From: G963662905 sp965230045
GTDB lineage: Bacteria; Bacteroidota; Bacteroidia; Bacteroidales; WRLA01
Assembly: GCA_965230045.1 (NCBI GenBank)
Contig: OZ245940.1
Coordinates: 3,472,001-3,536,000, forward strand
Reading direction: 5' to 3'
Length of the DNA stretch: 64,000 nucleotides
Part shown: positions 37,349-45,858 of the stretch, piece after piece
Position numbering within the stretch: position 1 is the stretch's first letter
How the letters are laid out: every line of letters starts with the position of its first letter
The notes under the pieces: model-generated
Told to the model about the DNA's origin: nothing
Seen by the model: only the letters and a program-made list of their open reading frames with translations
The model's database searches: none
Program-made: the position numbers and the translations under genes

Positions 37349-38755
37349 ATGAACAATCCCAACAAAACAGCACTTATCAACGATAATATTTGCGCGCTCA
37401 GCACCGCTCCCGGTCAGGCAGCTATTGCTCTGATCCGCATCAGCGGTAAAGATGCCATTAATATTGGTAAACAGATATTGCAAGCAAATGGAGAAGCAAT
37501 TGAAGAACGAAAAAGCCACAGCTGCTTTCATGCAGAAATTATCGATCAGGAAGGCAAGGTCCTGGATGATGTGCTCGTGAGCCTGTTCCGCAACCCAAAA
37601 TCATATACCGGCGAAGATATGCTCGAAATCGGATGCCATGGCAGTCCCTACATCCAGCAAAAGCTGATGGAGCTGCTCATCGACAAAGGCTGCCGCACCG
37701 CACGAGCCGGCGAATTTACCCAAAGAGCGTTTATAAACGGAAAATTTGACCTTTCGCAGGCCGAAGCTGTAAACGATTTGATCAACAGCAACTCCAAAGC
37801 ATCGCATGATCTGGCACTCGATCAAATGCGTGGCGGATTCTCTGAAAAGATTAACAATTTGCGCCAGCAGATGATCGATTTTGCATCCTTAATTGAACTG
37901 GAGCTCGATTTCAGTGAGGAAGATGTGGAATTTGCCGACCGCCATAAATTCGATGCACTTTTAAAAGAAATCCATAAGGAAATTTCGTACCTCCTTTCCT
38001 CCTTCCGTCTTGGAAATGTGATGAAACACGGTGTGCCCGTTGCAATTGTGGGAAAACCCAATGTAGGAAAATCCACCCTGCTCAATGCACTGCTCAACGA
38101 AGAAAAAGCCATTGTTTCCGACATTCCCGGCACTACCCGCGATGCCATCGAAGATACCATTATCATTGACGATGTGGCCTTCCGTTTTATCGATACTGCC
38201 GGACTACGCGAGTCGGATGACACCATCGAAAGCATTGGCATTGAACGCACCTACGAAAAAATACGACAAGCCAGCATTGTGCTCTACCTCTTTGATGTCA
38301 GCAAAACCTCTTATGAGGAAATACAGGAAGTGCTGGAAGATTTTCGAGACCACATCGAAGACCAAAGCAAAGATTTTATCATTATTGCCAATAAAACCGA
38401 CCGGCTGTCCGAAACACCCAAAGCTTTTGGCAACCTGGTGGATATGGAAACCATTTTTATTTCGGCCAAGCGCAAACAAAACATCAGCCTGATTTGCGAA
38501 AGCCTGGTCAATGCCTACCGCAACAAGCACAAACCCACCGATGTGATTATCAGCAATTCGCGACATTACGAAGCCTTGAGCCGCAGCCTGGAATCAGTTG
38601 AAAACATCATTTCGGCATTTGAGCAGCAAATCCCCACTGATTTAATCGCCATTGATATCCGCGAGGCCCTGCATCAGTTGGGCAGCATCACCGGCGAAAT
38701 TACAACCGACGATCTTTTGGGCAATATTTTTGGGCGGTTTTGTATTGGGAAATAG
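37349..38755 (+). CDS. mnmE: tRNA uridine-5-carboxymethylaminomethyl modification GTPase MnmE
   Basis: This complete MnmE of 468 residues has a folate-binding N-terminal domain (STAPGQAAIALIRISG, YTGEDMLEIGCHGS), a helical domain and an inserted GTPase domain. G1 is GKPNVGKST from residue 235, G3 DTAGL, G4 NKTD. The C-terminal CIGK carries the catalytic Cys. With MnmG it installs the cmnm5 group at U34 of certain tRNAs in the cytoplasm. The start ATG at 37349 gives full length. No mnmG is nearby. Confidence 0.97.
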   Translation: MNNPNKTALINDNICALSTAPGQAAIALIRISGKDAINIGKQILQANGEAIEERKSHSCFHAEIIDQEGKVLDDVLVSLFRNPKSYTGEDMLEIGCHGSPYIQQKLMELLIDKGCRTARAGEFTQRAFINGKFDLSQAEAVNDLINSNSKASHDLALDQMRGGFSEKINNLRQQMIDFASLIELELDFSEEDVEFADRHKFDALLKEIHKEISYLLSSFRLGNVMKHGVPVAIVGKPNVGKSTLLNALLNEEKAIVSDIPGTTRDAIEDTIIIDDVAFRFIDTAGLRESDDTIESIGIERTYEKIRQASIVLYLFDVSKTSYEEIQEVLEDFRDHIEDQSKDFIIIANKTDRLSETPKAFGNLVDMETIFISAKRKQNISLICESLVNAYRNKHKPTDVIISNSRHYEALSRSLESVENIISAFEQQIPTDLIAIDIREALHQLGSITGEITTDDLLGNIFGRFCIGK

Positions 38756-38989
38756 TTAACAATCAAATATTTATCAAAAGTTGCTATTGGTTTTAATTCA
38801 GGAAATCAGGAATGGGCAATTCTGAGAAAGGACGCAAATTGCGACTTTAGAGATTATAATAAAAGAGGAATATTTCATTCCAAGCATGCAATTGCCCATA
38901 AAATTTCGGGCAAAACTGTTTTTATAAATCGAAGCCCTCAATACGAGTGGCATGAAAACCAATTACAGGTTTTTAACATTATAGTTTGA
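38756..38989 (+). pseudogene. Open frame of 77 codons directly after the mnmE stop, no start codon
   Basis: In the mnmE frame and immediately after its stop, 77 sense codons run to a TGA at 38987-38989. The product would contain VAIGFNSGNQEWAILRKDANC and end near QYEWHENQLQVFNIIV. The composition is protein-like. No ATG, GTG or TTG occurs in frame, so this is probably the 3' remnant of a lost gene. I do not recognise the family. Confidence 0.35.
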
Positions 38990-39010
38990 AAATAAATTAA
39001 TTCTATTTTG

Positions 39011-39022
39011 CGCATATTTGCG
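39011..39022. promoter_or_regulatory. Candidate control site of the type III RM operon
   Basis: A dyad, CGCA-TATT-TGCG, lies within two imperfect direct repeats (TTTTGCGCAT, ATTTGCGTAT), about 50 bp upstream of the XRE regulator start. The position fits a controller-protein site; binding is inferred. Confidence 0.35.
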
Positions 39023-39071
39023 TATTCTTTTTTAAATTAGCCACAACTTGACAAGGCGTAAACTCATTAGC

Positions 39072-39350
39072 ATGTTTTTAGGAAAACGGATTAAAGAGCT
39101 CAGAGAAGAAAAAGGATTAGTTCAACGGCAATTAGCTGCCGAACTGGAAGTTGATACTCCCATGTACAGCAAAATAGAGAGAGGTGAACGAAAGGCGAAG
39201 CGGGAACACGTTCTTAAGCTTGCTAAATTATTGCAAACCGATGAAAAAGAGTTGTTGACCCTATGGTTAGCTGGTCAGGTTTACGAAGTAGTAAAAGATG
39301 AAAACAATGCCATTGAGGCATTGCAGTATGTAATTGATTTGAAGAAATAG
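39072..39350 (+). CDS. XRE-family controller protein of the RM operon
   Basis: The product has 92 residues from the ATG at 39072 (an in-frame TTG at 39048 adds 8 less typical residues). The helix-turn-helix spans about residues 5-60: MFLGKRIKELREEKGLVQRQLAAELEVDTPMYSKIERG. The C-terminus is helical. The methyltransferase gene begins 3 bp after its stop, so the two are co-transcribed. Small HTH proteins here usually time expression of restriction and modification genes (C proteins); that role is inferred from position. Confidence 0.8.
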   Translation: MFLGKRIKELREEKGLVQRQLAAELEVDTPMYSKIERGERKAKREHVLKLAKLLQTDEKELLTLWLAGQVYEVVKDENNAIEALQYVIDLKK

Positions 39351-39353
39351 TTT

Positions 39354-40940
39354 ATGCCAACGCTTAACTGGATAGGAAAAGACAAAGTTGTAAATCATCA
39401 TATGGATGTCCCCTACAGAATTCTTGAACACCAATACGGGTTCGATAATGGGGAACAATCAGCCACTGAAACCAACTCTGGAAATAAAATAATACACGGC
39501 GATAATCTGGAAGCCCTAAAAGCTTTATTACCGGAATATGAAGGAAAAATAAAATGTATCTATATTGATCCACCTTATAATACGGGCAACGAAGGTTGGG
39601 TGTATAATGACAACGTTAATGACCCAAAAATAAAGAAATGGCTTGGTAAAGTAGTTGGTAAGGAAGCAGAGGATTTATCAAGGCATGATAAATGGTTGTG
39701 TATGATGTATCCAAGATTGAAGCTATTACAAAAGTTATTAGCAAAAGATGGCGCTATCTTTATTTCAATTGATGATAATGAACAGGCAAATCTACGATTG
39801 ATTTGTGATGAAATTTTCGGACAAAGTAATTTTATTAATAATGTTATTTGGCAAAAGAAATTTAGTCCCCAAAATGATGCGCGCTATTTTTCGGACAACC
39901 ATGACTTTGTTGTTTGTTATGCAAAACACAAGAATGACTGGGAAAGAAAATTACTACCAAGAACTGAAGAACAAAATAATCGATATACAAACCCAGATAA
40001 TGACCCTCGTGGTAATTGGACCTCCAGTGATTTAACCGTAAAAACTTATAATTCCAATACGGATTATGAGATTACTACTCCGACTGGTAAAAAAATCAAA
40101 CCAGCTAAAAGCAGATGTTGGTCTGTTTCCAAAGAGAGATTCAAAGAGCTAGTCGAAGATAATCGTATTTGGTATGGAAAAACAGGCAGTAATGTTCCAC
40201 GCCTTAAAAAATTTGTTAGCGAAGTTAATGATGGTATTGTTCCTGTTACAATATGGTTGCATTCAGAAGTAAGTCATAATCAAGGTGCAAAACAAGAAGT
40301 AAAATCAATAGTTAGTAATGCAAATTTTGACACTCCCAAACCAAGTAAATTAGTCCAACGGATTTTACAGATTGCATCAGAAAAAGAATCAATAGTTTTA
40401 GATTCCTTCGCTGGCTCAGGCACAACCGCCCACGCAGTTCTTAATCTCAACAAACAAGATGGAGGCAACAGAAAATTTATTTTGGTTGAGATGGAGGATT
40501 ATTCCGACAATATTACAGCAGAAAGAGTAAAACGAGTTATTAAAGGTTATGGCAAAGATAAAAAAGCAGTAGAAGGCACAGGAGGCAGCTTCGATTTTTA
40601 TGAATTAGGCAAACCACTTTTCCTTGAAAACGAAATACTGAACGAAGAAGTCGGTTTGGATAAAATCCGGGAGTACGTTTGGTTTTCAGAAACCCGTTTA
40701 CCTTACAAAAAAGTAAATCAGGAAGAAGAACACCTGCTGGGTACTGCCAATTCATCGGCTTATTATTTCTATTATTACAAGGATGAGCTTACAACTTTGG
40801 ACGACAGTTTTTTAAGGTCAATTAAAACCATAGCCGGGCAATACATTATTTACGCAGATAATTGCGTATTAGACAATGCGTTAATGCAAAAATATCATAT
40901 AACATTTAAGAAAATCCCAAGAGACATAACACGATTTTAA
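39354..40940 (+). CDS. mod: Type III restriction-modification methyltransferase (Mod)
   Basis: This 528-residue DNA adenine N6-methyltransferase is of the beta class. The catalytic motif DPPYNTG starts at Asp72 and precedes the AdoMet-binding motif FAGSGTTAHAV (from about 351), the order typical of type III Mod subunits. The region between (about 110-340) should carry the target-recognition part. The C-terminal ~100 residues would contact Res. Mod sets sequence specificity for both methylation and cleavage. It is followed by dinD (10-bp gap) and res. Confidence 0.92.
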   Translation: MPTLNWIGKDKVVNHHMDVPYRILEHQYGFDNGEQSATETNSGNKIIHGDNLEALKALLPEYEGKIKCIYIDPPYNTGNEGWVYNDNVNDPKIKKWLGKVVGKEAEDLSRHDKWLCMMYPRLKLLQKLLAKDGAIFISIDDNEQANLRLICDEIFGQSNFINNVIWQKKFSPQNDARYFSDNHDFVVCYAKHKNDWERKLLPRTEEQNNRYTNPDNDPRGNWTSSDLTVKTYNSNTDYEITTPTGKKIKPAKSRCWSVSKERFKELVEDNRIWYGKTGSNVPRLKKFVSEVNDGIVPVTIWLHSEVSHNQGAKQEVKSIVSNANFDTPKPSKLVQRILQIASEKESIVLDSFAGSGTTAHAVLNLNKQDGGNRKFILVEMEDYSDNITAERVKRVIKGYGKDKKAVEGTGGSFDFYELGKPLFLENEILNEEVGLDKIREYVWFSETRLPYKKVNQEEEHLLGTANSSAYYFYYYKDELTTLDDSFLRSIKTIAGQYIIYADNCVLDNALMQKYHITFKKIPRDITRF

Positions 40941-40950
40941 ATCATCTGGT

Positions 40951-41790
40951 ATGAAAACAGAGATTATAAGAAGTCTATCGAATAATTTTGAAGACCATTC
41001 GCACACCACCGAAAATGGTATTGAGTTTTGGTTTGCACGCGATTTGCAACATTTATTAGGATACAGTGAATGGCGAAATTTTAATCAGGTAATTACAAAA
41101 GCCAAAACTTCGTGTGAAGCAAGCGGCAACCTGATTTCCGACCATTTTGTTGACATCAACAAAATGGTTCAGCTGGGTTCAGGAAGTCAGCGCGAGATTC
41201 AGGATATGATGTTAACACGATATGCCTGTTACCTGATTGCTCAAAATGGAGACCCCCGCAAAGAAGCCATTGCATTTGCCCAGAATTACTTTGCAATGCA
41301 GACACGTAAATTTGAGTTGGTTGCAAAACGGATTAGTGAATGGGAACGATTACAGGCACGTAAAAAACTAACGCTTTCAGAGAAGGAACTTTCGGGATTG
41401 ATATATGAACGTACAGGCAGCGACCGTAATTTTGGCACCATTCGCAGCAAAGGCGATAAAGCCCTTTTTAACCGGACTACCCAACAAATGAAAAACCAAT
41501 TGGGCGTTCCCAAAGGGAGAGCTCTCGCTGATTTCCTACCGACCATTACTATTAAAGCGAAAGATTTTGCAACTGAAATTACTGTTTTTAATACCAAAGA
41601 AAAAGGCCTGCGTACCGAAGGTCAAATTTCGCATGAACACATAACCAACAACAAAGGTGTAAGGGAAATTTTGCTTAAACGTGGAATAAAACCCGAAGAA
41701 TTGCCACCGGAAGAAGATTTAAAGAAATTGGAACGCCGGGTAAATTCGGAGTCAAAAAAGTTGGGAAAGAATCCTGATAAATTAAAATAA
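40951..41790 (+). CDS. dinD: DinD-like DNA-damage-inducible protein
   Basis: The 279-residue protein matches the DinD family along its length: ENGIEFWFARDLQHLLGYSEWRNF near the N-terminus (BRO-N-like fold), LTRYACYLIAQNGDPRKEAIAFAQNYFA, and LREVLLKRGI-type text (GVREILLKRGIKPEELPPEEDLKKLERR) near the C-terminus. E. coli DinD is LexA-regulated and inhibits RecA-driven strand exchange in vitro. Insertion between mod and res in one operon suggests a defence-linked job, perhaps limiting repair of restricted DNA or easing self-damage. This is inference. Confidence 0.88.
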   Translation: MKTEIIRSLSNNFEDHSHTTENGIEFWFARDLQHLLGYSEWRNFNQVITKAKTSCEASGNLISDHFVDINKMVQLGSGSQREIQDMMLTRYACYLIAQNGDPRKEAIAFAQNYFAMQTRKFELVAKRISEWERLQARKKLTLSEKELSGLIYERTGSDRNFGTIRSKGDKALFNRTTQQMKNQLGVPKGRALADFLPTITIKAKDFATEITVFNTKEKGLRTEGQISHEHITNNKGVREILLKRGIKPEELPPEEDLKKLERRVNSESKKLGKNPDKLK

Positions 41791-41845
41791 CATGGATACA
41801 CATCCTCCTTTGAGCTAATTATTCATCTGTAAAAAAGTAATAGAA

Positions 41846-44527
41846 TTGGAATTAAAACCATATCAACAGCACGTAATCAACGACCTGGATAAGTTTCTCG
41901 AATATTTAAACCGGTTTCAGGATTCCGCTAAAGCTTACAATCAGTTTTGGGAGGATAAGGTTGGAAAGTATCAGTTACTGTTGGACGGTTCTTCAAAAGG
42001 AATGCGCCCATATAAAGATAATATACCGGGTGCTACCCATGTTGCCATAAAAGTACCCACTGCAGGCGGTAAAACCTTTATTGCCTGCAATGCGCTCAAC
42101 TCAATTTTTAAAGCCTTCGATGCTTCAAAGCCCAAAGCTGTAGTTTGGTTAGTGCCCTGGTCTAATTTATTGCAACAAGCCGTTGGGCAGCTTTCAGATA
42201 CTACCCATCCTTATCGCGAAAAATTGAACGCTCTTTTTGGCAATCGTGTTGAGGTGTTTGAAAAACAACAGTTGTTGCAAGGTGCCGGATTTAATCCTAC
42301 ATCGGTAAAAGAGCAACTAAACATTTTCGTTTTCAATTATAGCAGTATTAGGCTAAATTCAAAAAAAATCAGCAAAGATGTCCGTAAGGTTTACGAGCAG
42401 AACGGAGCTTTAGAGCCTTTCCGTGATTTTGTTGAACCAGAACTTGTTTTAGACGAAACGGATGAAACAGCATTAATAAACGTTTTACGTTCGCTTAATC
42501 CTGTTGTGGTTGTTGACGAAAGCCATAATGCAGAAAGCGATTTGAGTGTGGAAATGCTGAACAACCTGAATCCTTCGTTTGTATTGGATTTAACAGCTAC
42601 GCCAAAAGAGAATAGTAACATTGTAAGCTTTGTAAATGCCATGGCTCTTAAAAAAGAACACATGGTTAAGCTTCCGGTTATAGTTTATAATCACTATAAA
42701 AAAGAAGAAGTTGTTACCAGTGCTTTACACCTTCAACGTCAGCTTGAACTTCAAGCTATTGAAGAAGAAAAGATTACAGGAAAATATATTCGTCCAATCA
42801 TTCTATTTCAGGCACAATCGAATATCAAAGGCAAAGATAATACAACCTACGTGCACATTAAGGAACAGCTCATTAAGCTTAAAATACCGGAAGAGCAGAT
42901 TAAAATTAAAGTAAGTGGGCTGGATGAATTAAAAGGAATCGACCTGAGCGCAAAAAATTGTCCTGTAAAATACATCATTACAGTAAATGCGTTAAAAGAA
43001 GGTTGGGATTGTCCTAATGCTTACATATTGGCTTCGCTTGCCGACAAATCTTCCGCAGTTGATGTTGAACAGATATTGGGCAGGGTATTACGTCAACCTC
43101 ATGTAACTAAGCACAAAAGCCAATTACTAAATTTATCCTATGTTCTTTCTGCGAGTTCAAAATTTCAGGCAACATTGGATAACATTGTGAAAGCTTTGCA
43201 AGATTCTGGATTTAGTAAAGATGATTATTATGCCGAAGAAGCACCGGAAGAAAAGCTAACAGATAATGAGGTGTTGCAAATGGAATTATTTGGAGAAAAT
43301 GAAGAACCGGAAGACAAGAAAGAAAAAACAGAAGGCGATATTAATATAACTGAAATTGATTTTAACCCGGAAGAAGAGTTAACACCAGAAAGGCTTGGAG
43401 AGACAACTAAAATTGTAAAGGAGATAACCAAAAAAGGCGAAGAGGAAGGGAATTCTTTTGAGAAAAAGGCAGAAGAACATACCGAGGACAATGACGAATA
43501 TATATTACGAGAAATGGGCAAACAACCGAAAAAATATAAAATCGAAGAACCATTCATCGATATAGTTAACGAGATTGAAATCCCGCAGTTTTACCGTAAA
43601 GTCCCTAAAGATGAATTGCACGACAGCATTCTTTTTGAGGAGCTAAAGCAGGAAGAGCAGTTGCTAAACCGCAACAGTTTATTGAACGGCTTTAAACTGA
43701 CATCAAAAAGCACGGAAATAAATTTCGATGAAACTTCTACGGAAGTATACCAAGTAGATTACAACGAAATGAAACACACGGCTACCATGAAAAAGATTGA
43801 AACACGTGCCAAAGCTATTTTGGTTGACAACATTCTGGCAAAGCCTAAAGATAAACAGATAAAAGACGTGGCACAGATTATTGTCCGAAAACTTGGTGAC
43901 ATGACACCCATCTCACACGAGGATATTACAAAATATGTAACTCGTGTATTCGAAGATTTAAGTAACGACCAGGTGCGGGATATAATTAACAACGAGTTTA
44001 TATACATCTCAAAAATCAAGGCAAAAGTCAAAGAATTGGAATCGGATTACGTCAAAGAGCAATTCCAAAAGCTCTTGGACACCAATAATATTCTTGTAAA
44101 ACCTAGCTTTAAATTCCAACAGGAATTAACACATGTGAGCCCAAGTTCACCAATTGAAAAATCATTATACGAGCTTGAAGCATCAATGAATAAGTTTGAA
44201 CAAGAAGTTATTATGAACTTAGCATCATTAGAGAATGTACTATTCTGGCACCGTAACCTTGAAAAGGGTAAAGGTTTTGCTCTTAATGGTTTTGACAACA
44301 ACCATTATCCTGACTTTATTATTTTCACCAGAAAAAAGAACCTGATTCTGATTGAAACTAAGGGCGACCATTTGGACAATGAAGATAGTAAAGCCAAAAA
44401 TGTGTTAGGGAAAAAGTGGGCAGAAAAGGCAGGTGATAATTTTAAATATTTCATGGTGTTCCAAACAAAAGAAGTACCAAACACATATACAGCGCAATCG
44501 ATAACTGATATTGTAAAAATGTTATAG
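41846..44527 (+). CDS. res: Type III restriction endonuclease subunit (Res)
   Basis: The product has 893 residues from a TTG start at 41846 (MELKPYQQHVINDLDKFLEYL). It has a superfamily 2 helicase core with Walker A PTAGGKT (Lys76), the DESH box at Asp224, LTATP, and the motif VI region QILGRVLRQP. A C-terminal PD-(D/E)XK nuclease carries Asp823 (HYPDF) and Glu837-x-Lys839 (IETKGD). Res moves along DNA using ATP and cuts after collision of two complexes bound through Mod. All key residues are present. Bases from 42879 on are duplicated at 53887. Confidence 0.93.
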   Translation: MELKPYQQHVINDLDKFLEYLNRFQDSAKAYNQFWEDKVGKYQLLLDGSSKGMRPYKDNIPGATHVAIKVPTAGGKTFIACNALNSIFKAFDASKPKAVVWLVPWSNLLQQAVGQLSDTTHPYREKLNALFGNRVEVFEKQQLLQGAGFNPTSVKEQLNIFVFNYSSIRLNSKKISKDVRKVYEQNGALEPFRDFVEPELVLDETDETALINVLRSLNPVVVVDESHNAESDLSVEMLNNLNPSFVLDLTATPKENSNIVSFVNAMALKKEHMVKLPVIVYNHYKKEEVVTSALHLQRQLELQAIEEEKITGKYIRPIILFQAQSNIKGKDNTTYVHIKEQLIKLKIPEEQIKIKVSGLDELKGIDLSAKNCPVKYIITVNALKEGWDCPNAYILASLADKSSAVDVEQILGRVLRQPHVTKHKSQLLNLSYVLSASSKFQATLDNIVKALQDSGFSKDDYYAEEAPEEKLTDNEVLQMELFGENEEPEDKKEKTEGDINITEIDFNPEEELTPERLGETTKIVKEITKKGEEEGNSFEKKAEEHTEDNDEYILREMGKQPKKYKIEEPFIDIVNEIEIPQFYRKVPKDELHDSILFEELKQEEQLLNRNSLLNGFKLTSKSTEINFDETSTEVYQVDYNEMKHTATMKKIETRAKAILVDNILAKPKDKQIKDVAQIIVRKLGDMTPISHEDITKYVTRVFEDLSNDQVRDIINNEFIYISKIKAKVKELESDYVKEQFQKLLDTNNILVKPSFKFQQELTHVSPSSPIEKSLYELEASMNKFEQEVIMNLASLENVLFWHRNLEKGKGFALNGFDNNHYPDFIIFTRKKNLILIETKGDHLDNEDSKAKNVLGKKWAEKAGDNFKYFMVFQTKEVPNTYTAQSITDIVKML

Positions 44528-44649
44528 GATGAATATAGAGGACGCTAGAAAATATATGGAAATGGCGGTTACGGTATTGAAGTATTCTGTTGCTGAACTA
44601 AGGAGTGATAGAAAAGTTAGAGGCTAACTTCAAACCTTCTCAGAGCGAA
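42879..44649 (+). repeat. Long direct repeat, copy 1 (3' part of res and flank)
   Basis: This 1,771-bp segment is repeated at 53887-55657 with a constant offset of 11,008. I saw only two substitutions, both near the 3' end (around 44611-44620). Similarity continues beyond 44649 at lower identity, with the second copy interrupted by an IS. Confidence 0.9.
44529..44627 (+). pseudogene. Truncated gene start downstream of res
   Basis: An ATG 2 bp after the res stop opens a 32-codon frame (MNIEDARKYMEMAVTVLKYS...) that ends abruptly at a TAA. The opening resembles the N-terminus of cytidine/dCMP-deaminase-type proteins found next to restriction systems, but the fragment is too short to be sure. 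The same fragment follows the second res copy at 55537-55635. It is probably a broken gene. Confidence 0.35.
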
Positions 44650-44658
44650 ATTTCCATA

Positions 44659-44790
44659 ATGAAGAGTGCAGACATCCATCAGCATATACAACAAATGGCC
44701 GCTCTGGAAAAATCCTTTTTGCTAGAATTAAAAAAACGCGATGAGCTCTCAAAAGAAGAGAAGCAAAGACTGCCTTCGCATTTACGATGA
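44659..44790 (+). CDS. Small conserved ORF, 43 residues (copy 1)
   Basis: It encodes MKSADIHQHIQQMAALEKSF and a charged, helical tail ending RLPSHLR. The duplicate at 57577-57708 differs at two codons in a row of leucines (CTA/CTT, TTA/TTG), both silent, which favours real coding. The frame is also open upstream to 44605. It may be the 3' end of a larger lost gene. No function is assigned. Confidence 0.4.
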   Translation: MKSADIHQHIQQMAALEKSFLLELKKRDELSKEEKQRLPSHLR

Positions 44791-44913
44791 ATATATAAAC
44801 TTGCTTCAAACTAATTTAAACGCTATATTTGTATTCACGAAAGGTATTCTTATTGTTGCCAAGCGGTGTTGAAAGTCCGCCAATAGCATCAATAAGACTG
44901 CCTTTTTTTGTTT

Positions 44914-45126
44914 TTAGTCGCTGATTTTTGAGCTGTCCTGGTTCTTCAAAGACTGTTCTTTTTTTGATTTTAGGATTGCTTGCAGTCTTCTTATTTCCTG
45001 TTTCAGGTGTTGCTCCTCCGTCCCGTAGGGTGTCGTATCCTCTATTATTATTCCTAAGTCTGAAAGGTTCATTAATAGATTGAAATGCTTTTTCCGTAGC
45101 TTCCCGATATTTTTGTTCGCTTCCAT
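44914..45126 (-). CDS. Small conserved ORF, 70 residues (copy 1)
   Basis: It starts MEANKNIGKLRKKHFNLLMN and contains EDTTPYGTEEQHLKQEIRRL and a Lys/Ser-rich end. It is probably a short helical protein. The duplicate at 57833-58045 has the same length and start, with mostly conservative or silent changes. The start at 45126 is chosen because copy 2 has a stop just upstream. It converges with the 43-residue ORF. The function is unknown. Confidence 0.4.
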   Translation of the reverse strand: MEANKNIGKLRKKHFNLLMNLSDLGIIIEDTTPYGTEEQHLKQEIRRLQAILKSKKEQSLKNQDSSKISD

Positions 45127-45348
45127 ATGCTGTAATAATTTCATGGAGTGCAAGTTACCATTATTATTCCATTTGTATTTTTCTCTTCATAGCGCTTGCC
45201 CATAATGTCCGATCTCAGCGCTCTCCCCTCTTATTCAATTCCAGAAACAGGCGATGCAGCACCCTAACGCCTGTTTCACAACACACTACTATTAAAGAAT
45301 TTACTTGCAAGATGCCGATCAGTTAACTATCTTTGGGCTCAGATAAGG

Positions 45349-45412
45349 CAATCTTATTATCAGCTACTGGCTTTGTCAGCCAGTTAAGGCTGTTAATAAG
45401 ATTGTTTTTTTT
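45349..45412 (+). terminator. Long structured hairpin with U-tract (copy 1)
   Basis: A perfect 11-bp outer stem (CAATCTTATTA/TAATAAGATTG) encloses CAGC/GCTG and a perfect 7-bp inner stem (ACTGGCT-TTGTC-AGCCAGT). Eight T residues follow. It is identical in the second copy at 58269-58332. It can act as an intrinsic terminator on the plus strand; the nested structure is larger than needed for that. Confidence 0.6.
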
Positions 45413-45446
45413 CAACCTCATAAGTATTTTTGTAAGTAACAATTTT

Positions 45447-45802
45447 GGTTATACTAGGAATTTCGTGGGTAACAATAATGTTTGAAAAAAGTTTGCAGAT
45501 ATTTATTAATGAACTATTGATCCCAAACAGATTCCTCCCTCCCGATAACTATCGGGACAAAGCCTTAACCACTTCGTTTGGCTTTGTTCCGGTCGGAATG
45601 ACGCTGTTTATTAGGTGTTTAAGGCAAATGCGGCGCACTTCGACTCCGCTCAGTGACCAAGCCGCATTTGCCTCCTGACTCCATAAAAACGTGTCATTCC
45701 GACAAAGTTTTCCGAAATATGAGGAATTCCGATAGCCATCGGAAGGAGGAATCTGTTTGGAATAGCATTCAGGTTTCTTTCCACGAAATTCCGTGTAGAG
45801 CA
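45447..45802 (-). mobile_element. MITE-like element A, copy 3 (reverse orientation)
   Basis: This has the same termini as copies 1 and 2 but in the opposite direction: the left end starts GGTTATACTAGGAATTTCGT, and the right end in reverse complement reads CTCTACACGGAATTTCGTGG. The central inverted repeat is at 45623-45634 and 45661-45672. Two extra small palindromes, CCCGATAACTATCGGG and CCGATAGCCATCGG, are present only here. It begins exactly where the two copies of the duplicated downstream segment stop matching. Confidence 0.7.
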
Positions 45803-45858
45803 AAAAAAACAAAAGCATTTTTGAACAGTTCTCATTCAAATACCAAAATCCTTAAACC

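Noticed and set aside
34279..38755. TPR-caspase and mnmE as one divergent defence module
   Set aside because: mnmE is a housekeeping gene, the gap is 660 bp and the caspase is exported; no link is supported.
44529..44627. 32-codon frame after res as an intact small gene
   Set aside because: It ends abruptly and resembles only the opening of a larger enzyme; it is recorded as truncated.
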